The translations under genes were made by a program, and so were the position numbers. A stretch of DNA of 64,000 bases from Gammaproteobacteria bacterium (lineage in GTDB: Bacteria > Pseudomonadota > Gammaproteobacteria > Pseudomonadales > Pseudohongiellaceae): positions 6,972-70,971 of the forward strand of contig PBYU01000061.1 of the NCBI GenBank assembly GCA_002730035.1, written 5' to 3'. The notes beneath the pieces were generated by a model, which saw only the letters and a program-made list of their open reading frames with translations, was not told the origin of the DNA and did no database searches. Positions 18,626-27,193 of the stretch are shown here, in pieces. The first letter of the stretch is position 1. Every line of letters starts with the position of its first letter.

Positions 18626-19571
18626 TGGCCCATTTCTTCACCAGGTCTACGCCCAAAACCTCTGAGAGTAAGCCTAATTCCAATTCAGCCTGAGAATTAA
18701 GCCGCTTTCTTGTCGCTATCGACAATTCATCCCTTGGGCTTTTCCTGATTAGCAAGGATGATAGTGTCTTATGGAACCAGGTGTACAGGCGTCCACCCAG
18801 AAGTTTGTACAACATATTTTTGAACGGTGAGTAGTGTATTCGATTATGTAGCCAGCTTAGCCGTGGCTCTCCACTAACGTTGACCGAATAAAAAACCGAA
18901 ATAAAACCTGTGTCCCGGACTTCAATAAATCGTAAAACCTGATGAAAGACTTCACTATTATTATTTTGAAATTCTTCATGTAACAGGATCAATACCTGGT
19001 TGCGGGGGAAAATATCCAGGTACCTCTTTACTTGACGGTAATACTTTATCCTTTCTGAATAATAAAGATAGGAAGGTACCCTGACTCTTTTTGGAATAGA
19101 TCTACCCTGTTTACGTTCCTCTTCTAATGCGAGGGCTTTCTCGAAATCCTGCTCGTCTTCCACGGTCTCATTCAGATACTGGCGGTGCAGTGCATGGCAG
19201 AAGTCAGCCGGATTCCTGATCAGGATGATGATTTTCGCTTTCGGATTGTACTGGTATATGTTGTGAGCGGCTTCCCTGGAGTAAATGTAGGCAGTGGATG
19301 CATCACCGCGCAGCAAGGCCTCCAATCCGGGAGCATATAGCTTTTAGTAGTCGTCGAGAGAGCGGGTTTTGAAGTAGACCCGGCCCTGGTGAAAGGTATC
19401 GCTTTCCTGCATCAAATCGCTGGCGAAATAGCCGGATTGCTTGGGAACGGCGATGCAGATTTCTGGATGCTGGTCCAAAAAGTCGGCCAGTGCCGTGGTG
19501 CCTGCTTTCATGAAGCCGACAATAAAGAAACTGGTTTTGACTTGGCGGGGCAGAAAGGTTTCCTTATCCAA
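18615..19571 (-). pseudogene. sulfotransferase gene split by in-frame TAA
   Basis: The frame encodes a PAPS-dependent sulfotransferase of about 318 residues. The first 75 residues hold the 5'-phosphosulfate loop (FFIVGFMKAGTTALADFLDQ). TAA at 19344-19346 follows RSLDDY. The same frame continues with KLYAPGLEALLRGDASTAYIY and the 3'-phosphate site IIILIRNPADFCHALHRQYL, to the end. The two halves join without gap or overlap as in intact family members, so this is one gene with one nonsense codon. The C-terminal half alone would lack the cofactor loop. It lies in a minus-strand cluster after a GT2 glycosyltransferase and overlaps the flippase-like gene. The likely former role is sulfation of a surface glycan. 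Confidence 0.85.
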
Positions 19572-19632
19572 TGGTAGAGAGATCGCTAATACTTACTTTG
19601 ACAGATCATTCACTGATCGAAAAGAAAAATCC

Positions 19633-20490
19633 TCACTTGCCGTCAGTGTCCTTGTACATCAGGGCAGTGATCTGTTCCGATACCAGGCCGATCAGGAATA
19701 CCAGGATAGCGGTCATGAACAGCACCGCACTCATATTGGTAAACCTGCCTTGGGTGGTATAGGTATACATATAATAGGCGCATCCCGTGAAGAAGAATCC
19801 GGCCGAGGTGGGCAGGAAGATTTTCAGCGGTGAGTACAGCGATCCAACCTTGAATATAATCACCAGGAAGCGGATGCCATCCTTCAGCAGCGATATATGG
19901 CTCTCGCCCAGGCGCTTCTCGGTTTGAATGGGTATATAGCTGACCGAGTAACCTGCCCTGAAGAATGCCATGGTACAGGTTGTCGGGTAGGAGAAACCGT
20001 TGGGCAAAAGGTAAAGGAACTCCCTGAATTTAGCAGCCTTTACAGCCCGAAATCCGGAAGTCAGGTCCGGTATCTTGTGTCCCGTGATGAGTGAAGCCAG
20101 CTTGTTGTAGATTCCATTGGCGATTGCACGATAGGAGTCTGCCTGGGATTTCTTATCCCGGGCACCAACTACCATGTCATAGCCATTCTCCAATTCCTTT
20201 AACAGGCGCGGTATATCCTCCGGCTTATGTTGCCCGTCTCCATCCAGGAACACGATTATCTCTCCACTTGCAATCTTGGCTCCGGTTTTAATGGCGGCGC
20301 CATTCCCTTTGCTATAGGGATGGGAAATAACCGTGACTCCATTTTTCTCACAGACTTGTTGCGTATCATCCGTTGAACCGTCGTTTACCACTATGCATTC
20401 GGCTTCACCGATCACAGCCTTCAAGCGAGGCAAGAATTGCTGGAGATTCTGCGCTTCATTTTTGGCTGGTATTACTACAGATAAGTTCAT
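19633..20490 (-). CDS. GT2 family glycosyltransferase, polyprenyl-phosphate type
   Basis: This 285-residue protein has an N-terminal GT-A domain (LSVVIPAKNEAQNLQQFLP, then VVNDGSTDDT, then the metal-binding FLDGDGQHKPED near residue 80). Two hydrophobic segments follow near the C-terminus. This is the layout of dolichol- or undecaprenyl-phosphate sugar transferases such as DPM1- and GtrB-like enzymes, which load a sugar on a lipid carrier at the cytosolic membrane face. It is the only intact gene of the minus-strand glycan group, 61 bases upstream of the sulfotransferase. The sugar is unknown. Confidence 0.9.
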   Translation of the reverse strand: MNLSVVIPAKNEAQNLQQFLPRLKAVIGEAECIVVNDGSTDDTQQVCEKNGVTVISHPYSKGNGAAIKTGAKIASGEIIVFLDGDGQHKPEDIPRLLKELENGYDMVVGARDKKSQADSYRAIANGIYNKLASLITGHKIPDLTSGFRAVKAAKFREFLYLLPNGFSYPTTCTMAFFRAGYSVSYIPIQTEKRLGESHISLLKDGIRFLVIIFKVGSLYSPLKIFLPTSAGFFFTGCAYYMYTYTTQGRFTNMSAVLFMTAILVFLIGLVSEQITALMYKDTDGK

Positions 20491-20522
20491 TGTGTTTACA
20501 AATAATGATCTACTATTCTGGA

Positions 20523-20714
20523 TCAGTTCGCCACATCGAGTCGCCGAAAGTCAGTTTCCAGCCTGCTGATTTCATTCATAAACGAAGGCAGCAATGGATT
20601 ACGAGATTGATCGGCTAGCTTGGCCCGCTCTAAAAATACTAGGGCGTCGCCATAATTACCAGCAGAGGCAGAGATTATTGCCTTTATGAAGTAGTTCCCA
20701 TTACTGACTGCCTA
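20523..20714 (-). pseudogene. C-terminal remnant of a TPR-like protein
   Basis: On the minus strand an open stretch of 62 codons ends at TGA 20523-20525 and begins right after TAG 20712-20714. It reads NYFIKAIISASAGNYGDALV and then FLERAKLADQSRNPLLPSF, the alternating pattern of a tetratricopeptide unit with a polar C-terminal tail. Upstream of the TAG the same frame is still protein-like for about 30 codons (LGLGLVCNLYRISALHDNPR) before another TAG. It looks like the tail of a larger protein, for example a polymerase/ligase with a TPR end, whose front has been lost. It ends 33 bases before the GT2 gene. The family is a guess. Confidence 0.45.
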
Positions 20715-20875
20715 TCTCGGATTATCATGCAAGGCGGAAATTCGATACAGATTGCAGACCAGGCCCAGTCCGAGGGTTTTGACAACCTTAGACAATCTGC
20801 ATTGCTAAAGGCAGGGGCTGGACTGACCAGCCTGAAAGAAGCTAACAGGTTGACTTAATGGTTATTTTTGTGGGA

Positions 20876-20886
20876 CATGGTATAGT
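20876..20886 (+). promoter_or_regulatory. candidate extended -10 promoter of pilC
   Basis: ATGGTATAGT contains TG, one base and then TATAGT (20881-20886), an extended -10 element about 45 bases before the pilC start. No good -35 box sits at the right distance. It may allow pilC-pilD-coaE-yacG to be expressed now that pilB is not upstream. Confidence 0.33.
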
Positions 20887-20932
20887 TGATCGAGTCCTAT
20901 TTAACCCGCCCGACAATTCGCTGAGGTGAGCT

Positions 20933-22150
20933 ATGGCAACTGAAGCCGTACAAAATATATACTTATGGCAGGGTACCGATAAGAACGGTAATAAGACTAA
21001 GGGTGAAATACAGGGCAGTTCTCAGGCGCTCGTAAAAACCCAGCTTCGCAAGCAAGGTGTCAATCCTACCAAGGTCAAGAAGAAGTCGAAGGACCTGTTT
21101 GGGCCGAAGAAGAAAAAGATTAAGCCCATGGACATCGCAGTATTCACCCGCCAACTAGCGACCATGATGAAATCAGGTATCCCCCTGGTTCAGTCCTTCG
21201 AAATTGTCGGTGAATCTCTGGAGAATCCCTCCATGCGCGAGCTGGTTATGTCCATTCGCGATGACGTAGCCGCCGGTAATAATTTCGCCGATTGTATTCG
21301 TAAACACCCATGTTATTTTGACGACCTGTTTTGCAACCTGGTAGACGCCGGTGAGCAATCCGGTGCGCTGGAGACGATGCTCGACAGACTCGCAACCTAT
21401 AAAGAAAAATCCGAAGCCCTGAAGGCGAAGATCAAGAAAGCCATGAATTACCCGATGGGTGCAGTAGCAGTAGCTATCGTCGTGACAGGAATCTTGCTGG
21501 TAAAAGTTGTACCGCAGTTTGCAGAAACATTTTCAAGCTTCGGCGCAGAATTACCGGCCTTTACCCTGTTAGTACTCAAGTTCTCCGATATTGCGATCGC
21601 CCATTGGTGGAAAGCGCTAATCGGCCTAGTAGTGCTTGGTTACGCTTTTAAGGAAGCCCGTATCAGATCGCCAGGCTTTGCACATTCCATAGAAAGACTG
21701 TCGCTTAAATTACCGATTGTAGGACCCATACTGAATAGCTCGTGCTATGCCCGCTTTACCCGCACCCTGTCCACCACCTTCTCTGCAGGTGTGCCACTGG
21801 TGGACGCATTGGAGTCTGTTGCGGGAGCTACCGGCAACATAGTCTATGCCACGGCCACTCGCAAGATTAAGGACGATGTGACCACCGGCCAGCAACTGAA
21901 CTTCGCCATCAAGAATACTACCTTGTTCCCAACCATGATTACGCAGATGGTGGGGATTGGCGAGGAGTCCGGTGCTCTGGACTCGATGCTGGACAAGTGT
22001 GCCGTGTTCTATGAGGCGGAAGTGGATAATGCTGTGGACGGGCTGACGGCCCTTATGGAACCGATGATCATGGCAGTCCTGGGTGTCCTGGTGGGTGGCT
22101 TGATGATTGCGATGTGCCTGCCAATCTTTCAACTTGGCGCGGTTATGTAG
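20933..22150 (+). CDS. pilC: type IV pilus inner-membrane platform protein PilC
   Basis: This 405-residue polytopic protein is the membrane platform on which the assembly ATPase drives pilin polymerisation. Two T2SSF domains are visible: the first begins near IAVFTRQLATMMKSGIPLVQ (residues 69-88) and the second near CYARFTRTLSTTFSAGVPLV. Three long membrane segments are present, the last close to the C-terminus. It is followed closely by pilD, coaE and yacG, the usual order. Unusually, pilB and pilA are not upstream, so the rest of the pilus machine must lie elsewhere or be lost. Confidence 0.96.
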   Translation: MATEAVQNIYLWQGTDKNGNKTKGEIQGSSQALVKTQLRKQGVNPTKVKKKSKDLFGPKKKKIKPMDIAVFTRQLATMMKSGIPLVQSFEIVGESLENPSMRELVMSIRDDVAAGNNFADCIRKHPCYFDDLFCNLVDAGEQSGALETMLDRLATYKEKSEALKAKIKKAMNYPMGAVAVAIVVTGILLVKVVPQFAETFSSFGAELPAFTLLVLKFSDIAIAHWWKALIGLVVLGYAFKEARIRSPGFAHSIERLSLKLPIVGPILNSSCYARFTRTLSTTFSAGVPLVDALESVAGATGNIVYATATRKIKDDVTTGQQLNFAIKNTTLFPTMITQMVGIGEESGALDSMLDKCAVFYEAEVDNAVDGLTALMEPMIMAVLGVLVGGLMIAMCLPIFQLGAVM

Positions 22151-22163
22151 CAGCTATTCCTGA

Positions 22164-23063
22164 ATGGCAATATTCGAATTACTCTCGACCAGCACGCCTA
22201 TACTCATTACAGTCTGCGTCATCCTGGGGATGCTGGTAGGCAGTTTTCTGAATGTGGTCGTGTATCGAATGCCGATCATGTTGCAAAGAGACTGGAAACA
22301 ACAGTGTTGCGAGTATCTAGAGATCGAGAACTCCGTCCCCGACAACAACAGCTCTTCAGCAAAATTCAACGTCTTCAACTTACACAAACCTGACTCTCAC
22401 TGTCCGACCTGTACTCATAAGATAAGAGCCTGGGAGAATGTGCCGGTACTCAGCTATCTGTTTCTGGGAGGCAAGTGCTCGAGCTGCAAGACCAGAATTT
22501 CCCTGCGTTACCCATGCGTTGAATTCATCAATGGTGTCACCTCCGGGCTGGTCGCCTATACCTTTGGCGCCACCTGGCTGACATTAGCGGTTTTGCTGCT
22601 GGCCTGGTGTCTGCTCGTACTGACGCTTATCGATTTCGATCACCAGTTATTGCCGGACGACATAACACTCCCTTTGTTGTGGCTAGGACTGCTAGTTAAT
22701 GCTGTCGATCTGGGATTTGGCGTCAGCTTGCGGGATGCTGTGATTGGCGCAATCGCCGGTTATCTGGTGCTGTGGAGTTTCTATTGGATATTCAAGCTTG
22801 TCACCGGCAAGGAAGGCATGGGCTATGGAGATTTCAAGTTGCTGGCAGCGCTGGGCGCCTGGATGGGGTGGCAAAACCTGCTGCCGATCATCATTCTGTC
22901 GTCCCTGGTGGGAGCCGTGCTGGGATTGATCATGATAGTGGCAATGGGACGGGACAAATCGGTACCGATGCCCTTCGGGCCTTTCCTGGCCGGGGCTGGC
23001 TTTATCATGCTGATCTGGGGCTCACAGCTCAATTCATTTTCTCTCAACACGGTCGTTGGCTAG
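22164..23063 (+). CDS. pilD: prepilin peptidase / N-methyltransferase PilD
   Basis: This 299-residue membrane enzyme cleaves the leader of type IV prepilins and type II pseudopilins and methylates the new N-terminus. The cytoplasmic zinc site is present as CPTC and CSSC on either side of HKIRAWENVPVLSYL. The catalytic aspartates are in LIDFDHQLLPDD and GMGYGDFKLLAALG. It starts 13 bases after pilC. Both activities are predicted intact, so the cell probably still has substrates, such as type II secretion or pilins encoded elsewhere. Confidence 0.97.
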   Translation: MAIFELLSTSTPILITVCVILGMLVGSFLNVVVYRMPIMLQRDWKQQCCEYLEIENSVPDNNSSSAKFNVFNLHKPDSHCPTCTHKIRAWENVPVLSYLFLGGKCSSCKTRISLRYPCVEFINGVTSGLVAYTFGATWLTLAVLLLAWCLLVLTLIDFDHQLLPDDITLPLLWLGLLVNAVDLGFGVSLRDAVIGAIAGYLVLWSFYWIFKLVTGKEGMGYGDFKLLAALGAWMGWQNLLPIIILSSLVGAVLGLIMIVAMGRDKSVPMPFGPFLAGAGFIMLIWGSQLNSFSLNTVVG

Positions 23064-23075
23064 GTAGCCGTACTC

Positions 23076-23678
23076 ATGTTCGTAGTTGGTCTCACTGGAG
23101 GAATCGGCAGCGGTAAATCAACCGTGGCGGAGCATTTCCATGCGCTGGGTGTCTGCCTGGTGGATGCCGACGTTATCGCACGGGATGTCGTGGAGCCAGG
23201 ATCTGCTGCGCTGGACTCGATCGCGCAGCATTTTGGAAGCTCGATTCTGCAGCAAACCGGCAGCCTGGACAGGAGCCAACTTCGTCACATTATTTTTTCC
23301 CAGCCGCTGCAAAAAGACTGGTTGGAAGGGCTGCTCCACCCACTGATCGCCCAGTGCATGCAATCCAGAATTGCTAATTGTGAATCGACGTATTGCCTGT
23401 TAGTTTCACCGTTGTTGCTGGAGACTGATCAACAGAAACTGGTCGATCGTGTGTTGGTAGTGGATGTGAGCGAATCGAATCAATTAGCCAGAACCCTGGC
23501 TCGAGACGGTGGCGACGAGTCAACTATCAGGGCGATAATCGATTCGCAGATCAGTCGACAAAGTAGATTGCAACATGCCGATGACGTGCTGGATAATGAA
23601 CAGTCTCAGGAACAGCTAAAATCTGCGGTGGCAACACTGCACGACCGATACCTGGAAATGGCTAATGAGTCAGGCTAA
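23076..23678 (+). CDS. coaE: dephospho-CoA kinase
   Basis: This 200-residue cytosolic kinase phosphorylates the 3'-hydroxyl of dephospho-CoA in the last step of coenzyme A synthesis. The P-loop [17 protein letters not shown] is at residues 5-21, and the CoA-binding segment [13 protein letters not shown] follows near residue 32. Length is standard. It sits 12 bases after pilD and its 3' end overlaps yacG by 14 bases, the order known from Pseudomonas. Confidence 0.97.
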   Translation: MFVVGLTGGIGSGKSTVAEHFHALGVCLVDADVIARDVVEPGSAALDSIAQHFGSSILQQTGSLDRSQLRHIIFSQPLQKDWLEGLLHPLIAQCMQSRIANCESTYCLLVSPLLLETDQQKLVDRVLVVDVSESNQLARTLARDGGDESTIRAIIDSQISRQSRLQHADDVLDNEQSQEQLKSAVATLHDRYLEMANESG

Positions 23679-23862
23679 GAAAACCGTTAGCTGTCCAAGC
23701 TGTCAGAAAACTGTGGCCTGGACAGAAGAAAATGAATACCGACCGTTCTGCAGCAAACGCTGTAAATTGATCGACTTCGGGGAATGGGCTACCGAAAAGC
23801 ACAGCATCCCGGGAGTTCCTGTCTTCCCATCCGATGATGAAGGCCTGGAGCCGGTACAGTAA
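23665..23862 (+). CDS. yacG: DNA gyrase inhibitor YacG (zinc protein)
   Basis: This 65-residue protein binds one zinc through four cysteines, CPSC at about 10-13 and CSKRC near 29-33. E. coli YacG binds GyrB and blocks gyrase from binding DNA. The family end motif ([18 protein letters not shown]) is complete. It overlaps the end of coaE and is the last gene of the pilC-pilD-coaE-yacG run; the convergent secreted-protein gene ends only eight bases away. Confidence 0.95.
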   Translation: MSQAKKTVSCPSCQKTVAWTEENEYRPFCSKRCKLIDFGEWATEKHSIPGVPVFPSDDEGLEPVQ

Positions 23863-23870
23863 CCGGGTTA

Positions 23871-25952
23871 TTACAAAGGCGTTCCGGTGATATCGGGCAT
23901 CGACATCCAATAAAACTTGCTGCTCTCGTCGTGAATTTCGTTACGCAGGAAGACATAGAGTAATTCGCCATCCCGTGACAGTCGGATCTTGCTGATATTC
24001 TCACCTTCCAGCAAACCAAGCTCGAAGTCTTCGAGTATCAGGTGAGTAACCACGTCGAAGAAATACAAGCGCTGGTTATCGGTGGCGATTAGCAGGGTTC
24101 CGTCCGCATTAAAGGCTGCACTGAGCGGCCCACTGTTGAGAAACCACTCACCATCGAAATCGTTGTAACTTTCCGGATCCATGTCGGCGATGCTAAAATC
24201 ACTCACCCCGTAATTGCCCGTGGGACAGCTGTAGGCCAGTCGTGTGCCATCAGGCGAGATATTGAAATCGGTACAATTCGACCCAACCGAAATGTCCGTA
24301 CCCGGCACGAAGGTAAGTACATTAGTAAGGGGATCGAAATTAAAGGTAGCCAGGTTGCTAACATTGGCCAGGAACAGGTGATCGAGTACCGCGTCATACT
24401 CGACCCGAATAGGTTCTTCCAGGGGTAGAGAATCGAACAGGAATGTGCCCGTGCTATCCATCAGTCCTAACCAGAGCTTCGTGTCGGAGTAAGGCACACC
24501 ATTTTCAGGATCGAGTCCGACACCGTCGAACATAATCGAGAAGACGTTGCCATCTTCTCCCAATGTAATATCTCTCAATGCCCAACGATAGGTGTGCGTG
24601 AATCCCCCGTCACCATCGAGAGTTTGGGAGATCGGAAAATGTGTGATGTCTCCGGTGAGCAAATCAAGCTGGTACAGTCGCTCAGATTCAGGATGCACGG
24701 TCATGAACACCCTGTCGTTAGCCTCATCCAGGGTAAACTGATTCGGAGCCGTATTAAAACTATAGGTCTCGCCTGTCTCGCCGCTGATTAGATTCCGCTC
24801 GACCACCCGGTTGCGAATCCCGTCACCAATCATCACCCATCCGTGACAGAGGGGAATAAAATCCTGGCTGGGCTCTACAATCAACCCGCCTCCCAATGCC
24901 GAGACAATCGCTTCAGAAGGACCGGATTGAACAGCACTCAGCGACAGGGTTTCGAATATCCAGGGATCCGTTCCCTCGATATACTCCAGACGTACCGCGA
25001 GCTGTTCGTTGTTCAGGTCAACACTCGGAACATCGAGGATTCCCGATGTCTCCGAAAAGGTGGCAACGCCCTCAGCCACACCCGTTATTACTGGTGGCTC
25101 GAAAGACGCACAATCGAATAGTTGATTGCCTGATACAGGAGGCGGACCCGGTGTACCGCCTACCACTGCCGCTCAGGTCAGCTGAAAGCGCAATTCATTG
25201 GGATCGACAAGCCGAAATTGTGCTGCTACCTCACCCAAGGTAGGCACTTCGATAGCGGGAACTTCCAGGGTATAGCCATCGAAACGGGCTGAGTCTCCCG
25301 GAACTGCGGGCGGCGCACCAAGAGTAAACTGCAGCGTAGCAGCATCTTCGATCAGATTCACACCCACATAGGGTGGAATCACAGTTGTATCTACCGAGCC
25401 CGGCGCAACTGAGCTTTTGACTCTGAAGCCAACATAGCGGCCCGCTCCCAGCGACGCATTCACCGCACCAGTAACATCGACCTCTATAACTGTCAGCCCG
25501 GTAGCATCGATTTCCAGAATCGGAGTAACGAAACCGATGGAATAGTCGGTGTATTCAATCCAACCATTGTCAGCCCAGAAAGAAATTTCAATGGGCGAAG
25601 CACCGTTCTGCAGGTAGAGAGTCTCAATAGGTAGAGTCAAAGTGCCTTGTGAAACCGTTCCAGTTTCCAGAAAATCAAATACGAACGCGGCCGCATCGAT
25701 AAATCCTTCGCCGGTAACCGCCCAGCCACCGGTACTCACGTAGGAAGCGTTAGTCTGCGTACCCACCTCTTCTTCCTCAGCCGGCTCTTCTCCCTCGACC
25801 AGTGGTGCTGCCTCGGGATTAGTTTCGACCATGACAGCGCAATCCACGAGCACAGCGGAATCGGCATGCACAAACGCGCTGCTGAACAGTGTGGTCGCAC
25901 TGATCAGTAGAAGTAGTAGGGGAGAAATTTGGTATCGGGACGCGCGTTTCAT
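23871..25952 (-). pseudogene. secreted beta-propeller-like protein split by in-frame TGA
   Basis: The frame begins with a signal peptide (MKRASRYQISPLLLLLISAT, cleavage near VHA-DS). A beta-rich domain follows (about residues 70-215, resembling DNRLRE-type modules: VIEVDVTGAVNASLGAGRYV). TGA at 25173-25175 (codon 260) interrupts it. The same frame continues with AAVVGGTPGPPPVSGNQLFD and a C-terminal region of about 430 residues with propeller-like repeats (LDLLTGDITHFPI, FNFDPLTNVLTFVPG, LSRDGELLYVFLRNE). The C-terminal part has no signal peptide and only a poor ribosome site at its GTG (25166), so it was probably one 693-residue secreted protein. Its function is unknown. Confidence 0.72.
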
Positions 25953-26228
25953 ATACTTCGCCAGAATGCTGCTATAAACCCTATATTTTCAAGAAGTTAG
26001 CCTAAATCTCAGTGAACCGCATCACAGAAAACGAGCCTTGCGGCGAAATTAGTGCTTTTCAAGCATCCACAGTGCTGTATCTGCGCTTTGTGTAAATACT
26101 TTATCACAAATGCATGAAATTTAGGCTTTTTGGTTTCTGTTAAATCTTTCTATATCAGTAGCTTGCTGGTCATTATGGAGTTATTCCCTAAACAAAAGCT
26201 CCTAGCTGCCTAGTTGCCAAAGCGGTTA

Positions 26229-27191
26229 TCAGGGAAGGAAGCAGCGGATTCCTGCTATGCCCATGGCCCCGTGCTGGCATGCAGTGTCGATGTCAGAGCG
26301 AATCATTCCACCTAATGCATAAACCGGTAAACTGACCTGCCCTGCCAACTCCTCGAAGCCGGCCCAATTAAGGCAGTGGCCCGGCAGGTATTTGTCGGTT
26401 GGCTTGACGGGTGAGAGGAAGGCAAAGTCGGCGTTTAGTGCTTCGGCATGTAGCAATTCATGCTGGTTGTGGCAGGACACACTAAACAGCAAATCTTCTG
26501 CTACAGGGCGTGCATTCAACTGCATGAGTCGCGCGCTACTGGCGTGAAAAGCGGCCTGTTTTTCCAGAGTGGCAAAAATTTTCGGGTCGTTGTTGAATAT
26601 CAACGTCACTCCCTGGCTAGTGCAGATGTCGCTGGCCAGTTCAAACCATTGCCGGTAGGTCGCAGGGTCCAATTGATGCTGCCGAAGCTGGATCACCTGC
26701 ACTTGCAGGGCTACATAATCTGCAATCAGTCCTGTCAACTGTGATTCATTGTCCAGCACTGGTGTGATGGCAATCTCCCGGGGCAATTTTAGCAGTCGAA
26801 TTATCGACACATCGGCCGGTGGAAAATCTGCCTGGTCGAGAGCTGTAATGCTCCGCCATTGTACAGCCTGTCCTTCCAGGCCCGTCGCAGTGCCGCTGTA
26901 TTCAGTGATCTGCCACACATCCAGCAATACAGTTTTCTCGGGATATTGATAGAGAATTTTTTTTACAGGAAAATATCGATGAAGTTGCAGGCCCAACTCT
27001 TCCCTGAACTCGCGCTCAAGCCCCGCCTGGACAGGTTCGCCAGCCTCCAGTTTACCACCTGGAAATTCCCATAGCTTTCCCTGGTGACTGTGTGCGTGCC
27101 TGCGTGACACGAGGACACGCTGTTCGGCATCGACGATGACTCCAACGGCAACGTGTAGTGGATTGGCAGGGCTGGATGTTGGCTCGCGCAA
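26229..27191 (-). CDS. Nudix (MutT-like) hydrolase fused to ThiE/TenI-like domain
   Basis: This 320-residue protein joins two domains. Residues 12-135 form a MutT-type Nudix hydrolase with a complete Nudix box (G46 to L68, core REFREELGL), expected to cleave 8-oxo-dGTP. Residues about 145-320 form a TIM-barrel like thiamine phosphate synthase (VQVIQLRQHQLDPATYRQW, then FLSPVKPTDKYLPG, then LPVYALGGM). This fusion is common in Gammaproteobacteria near argJ/secA, and the second domain's activity is not established. The start is TTG at 27191, two bases after the argJ stop, suggesting translational coupling. Confidence 0.92.
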   Translation of the reverse strand: MREPTSSPANPLHVAVGVIVDAEQRVLVSRRHAHSHQGKLWEFPGGKLEAGEPVQAGLEREFREELGLQLHRYFPVKKILYQYPEKTVLLDVWQITEYSGTATGLEGQAVQWRSITALDQADFPPADVSIIRLLKLPREIAITPVLDNESQLTGLIADYVALQVQVIQLRQHQLDPATYRQWFELASDICTSQGVTLIFNNDPKIFATLEKQAAFHASSARLMQLNARPVAEDLLFSVSCHNQHELLHAEALNADFAFLSPVKPTDKYLPGHCLNWAGFEELAGQVSLPVYALGGMIRSDIDTACQHGAMGIAGIRCFLP

Positions 27192-27193
27192 AT

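Larger units (their letters stand above)
20491..20932. other. stretch between GT2 gene and pilC
   Basis: These 442 bases contain a degraded coding remnant on the minus strand (20523-20714, listed separately) and the candidate pilC promoter. In Pseudomonas, pilB would lie directly upstream of pilC; none of it is recognisable here. Confidence 0.6.

Noticed and set aside
22692-23050. Minus-strand frames within pilD
   Set aside because: They are shadows of pilD with no supporting motif or start signal.
25164-25178. Selenocysteine reading of the TGA in the secreted propeller-like gene
   Set aside because: No selenoprotein family is recognised, the position is a Pro/Gly-rich linker and not an active site, and no SECIS-type hairpin was identified; a nonsense mutation is simpler.
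17642-25952. Alternative genetic code
   Set aside because: All three stop codons occur in the split genes, and the intact neighbours end at ordinary TAA, TAG and TGA codons with correct protein lengths.
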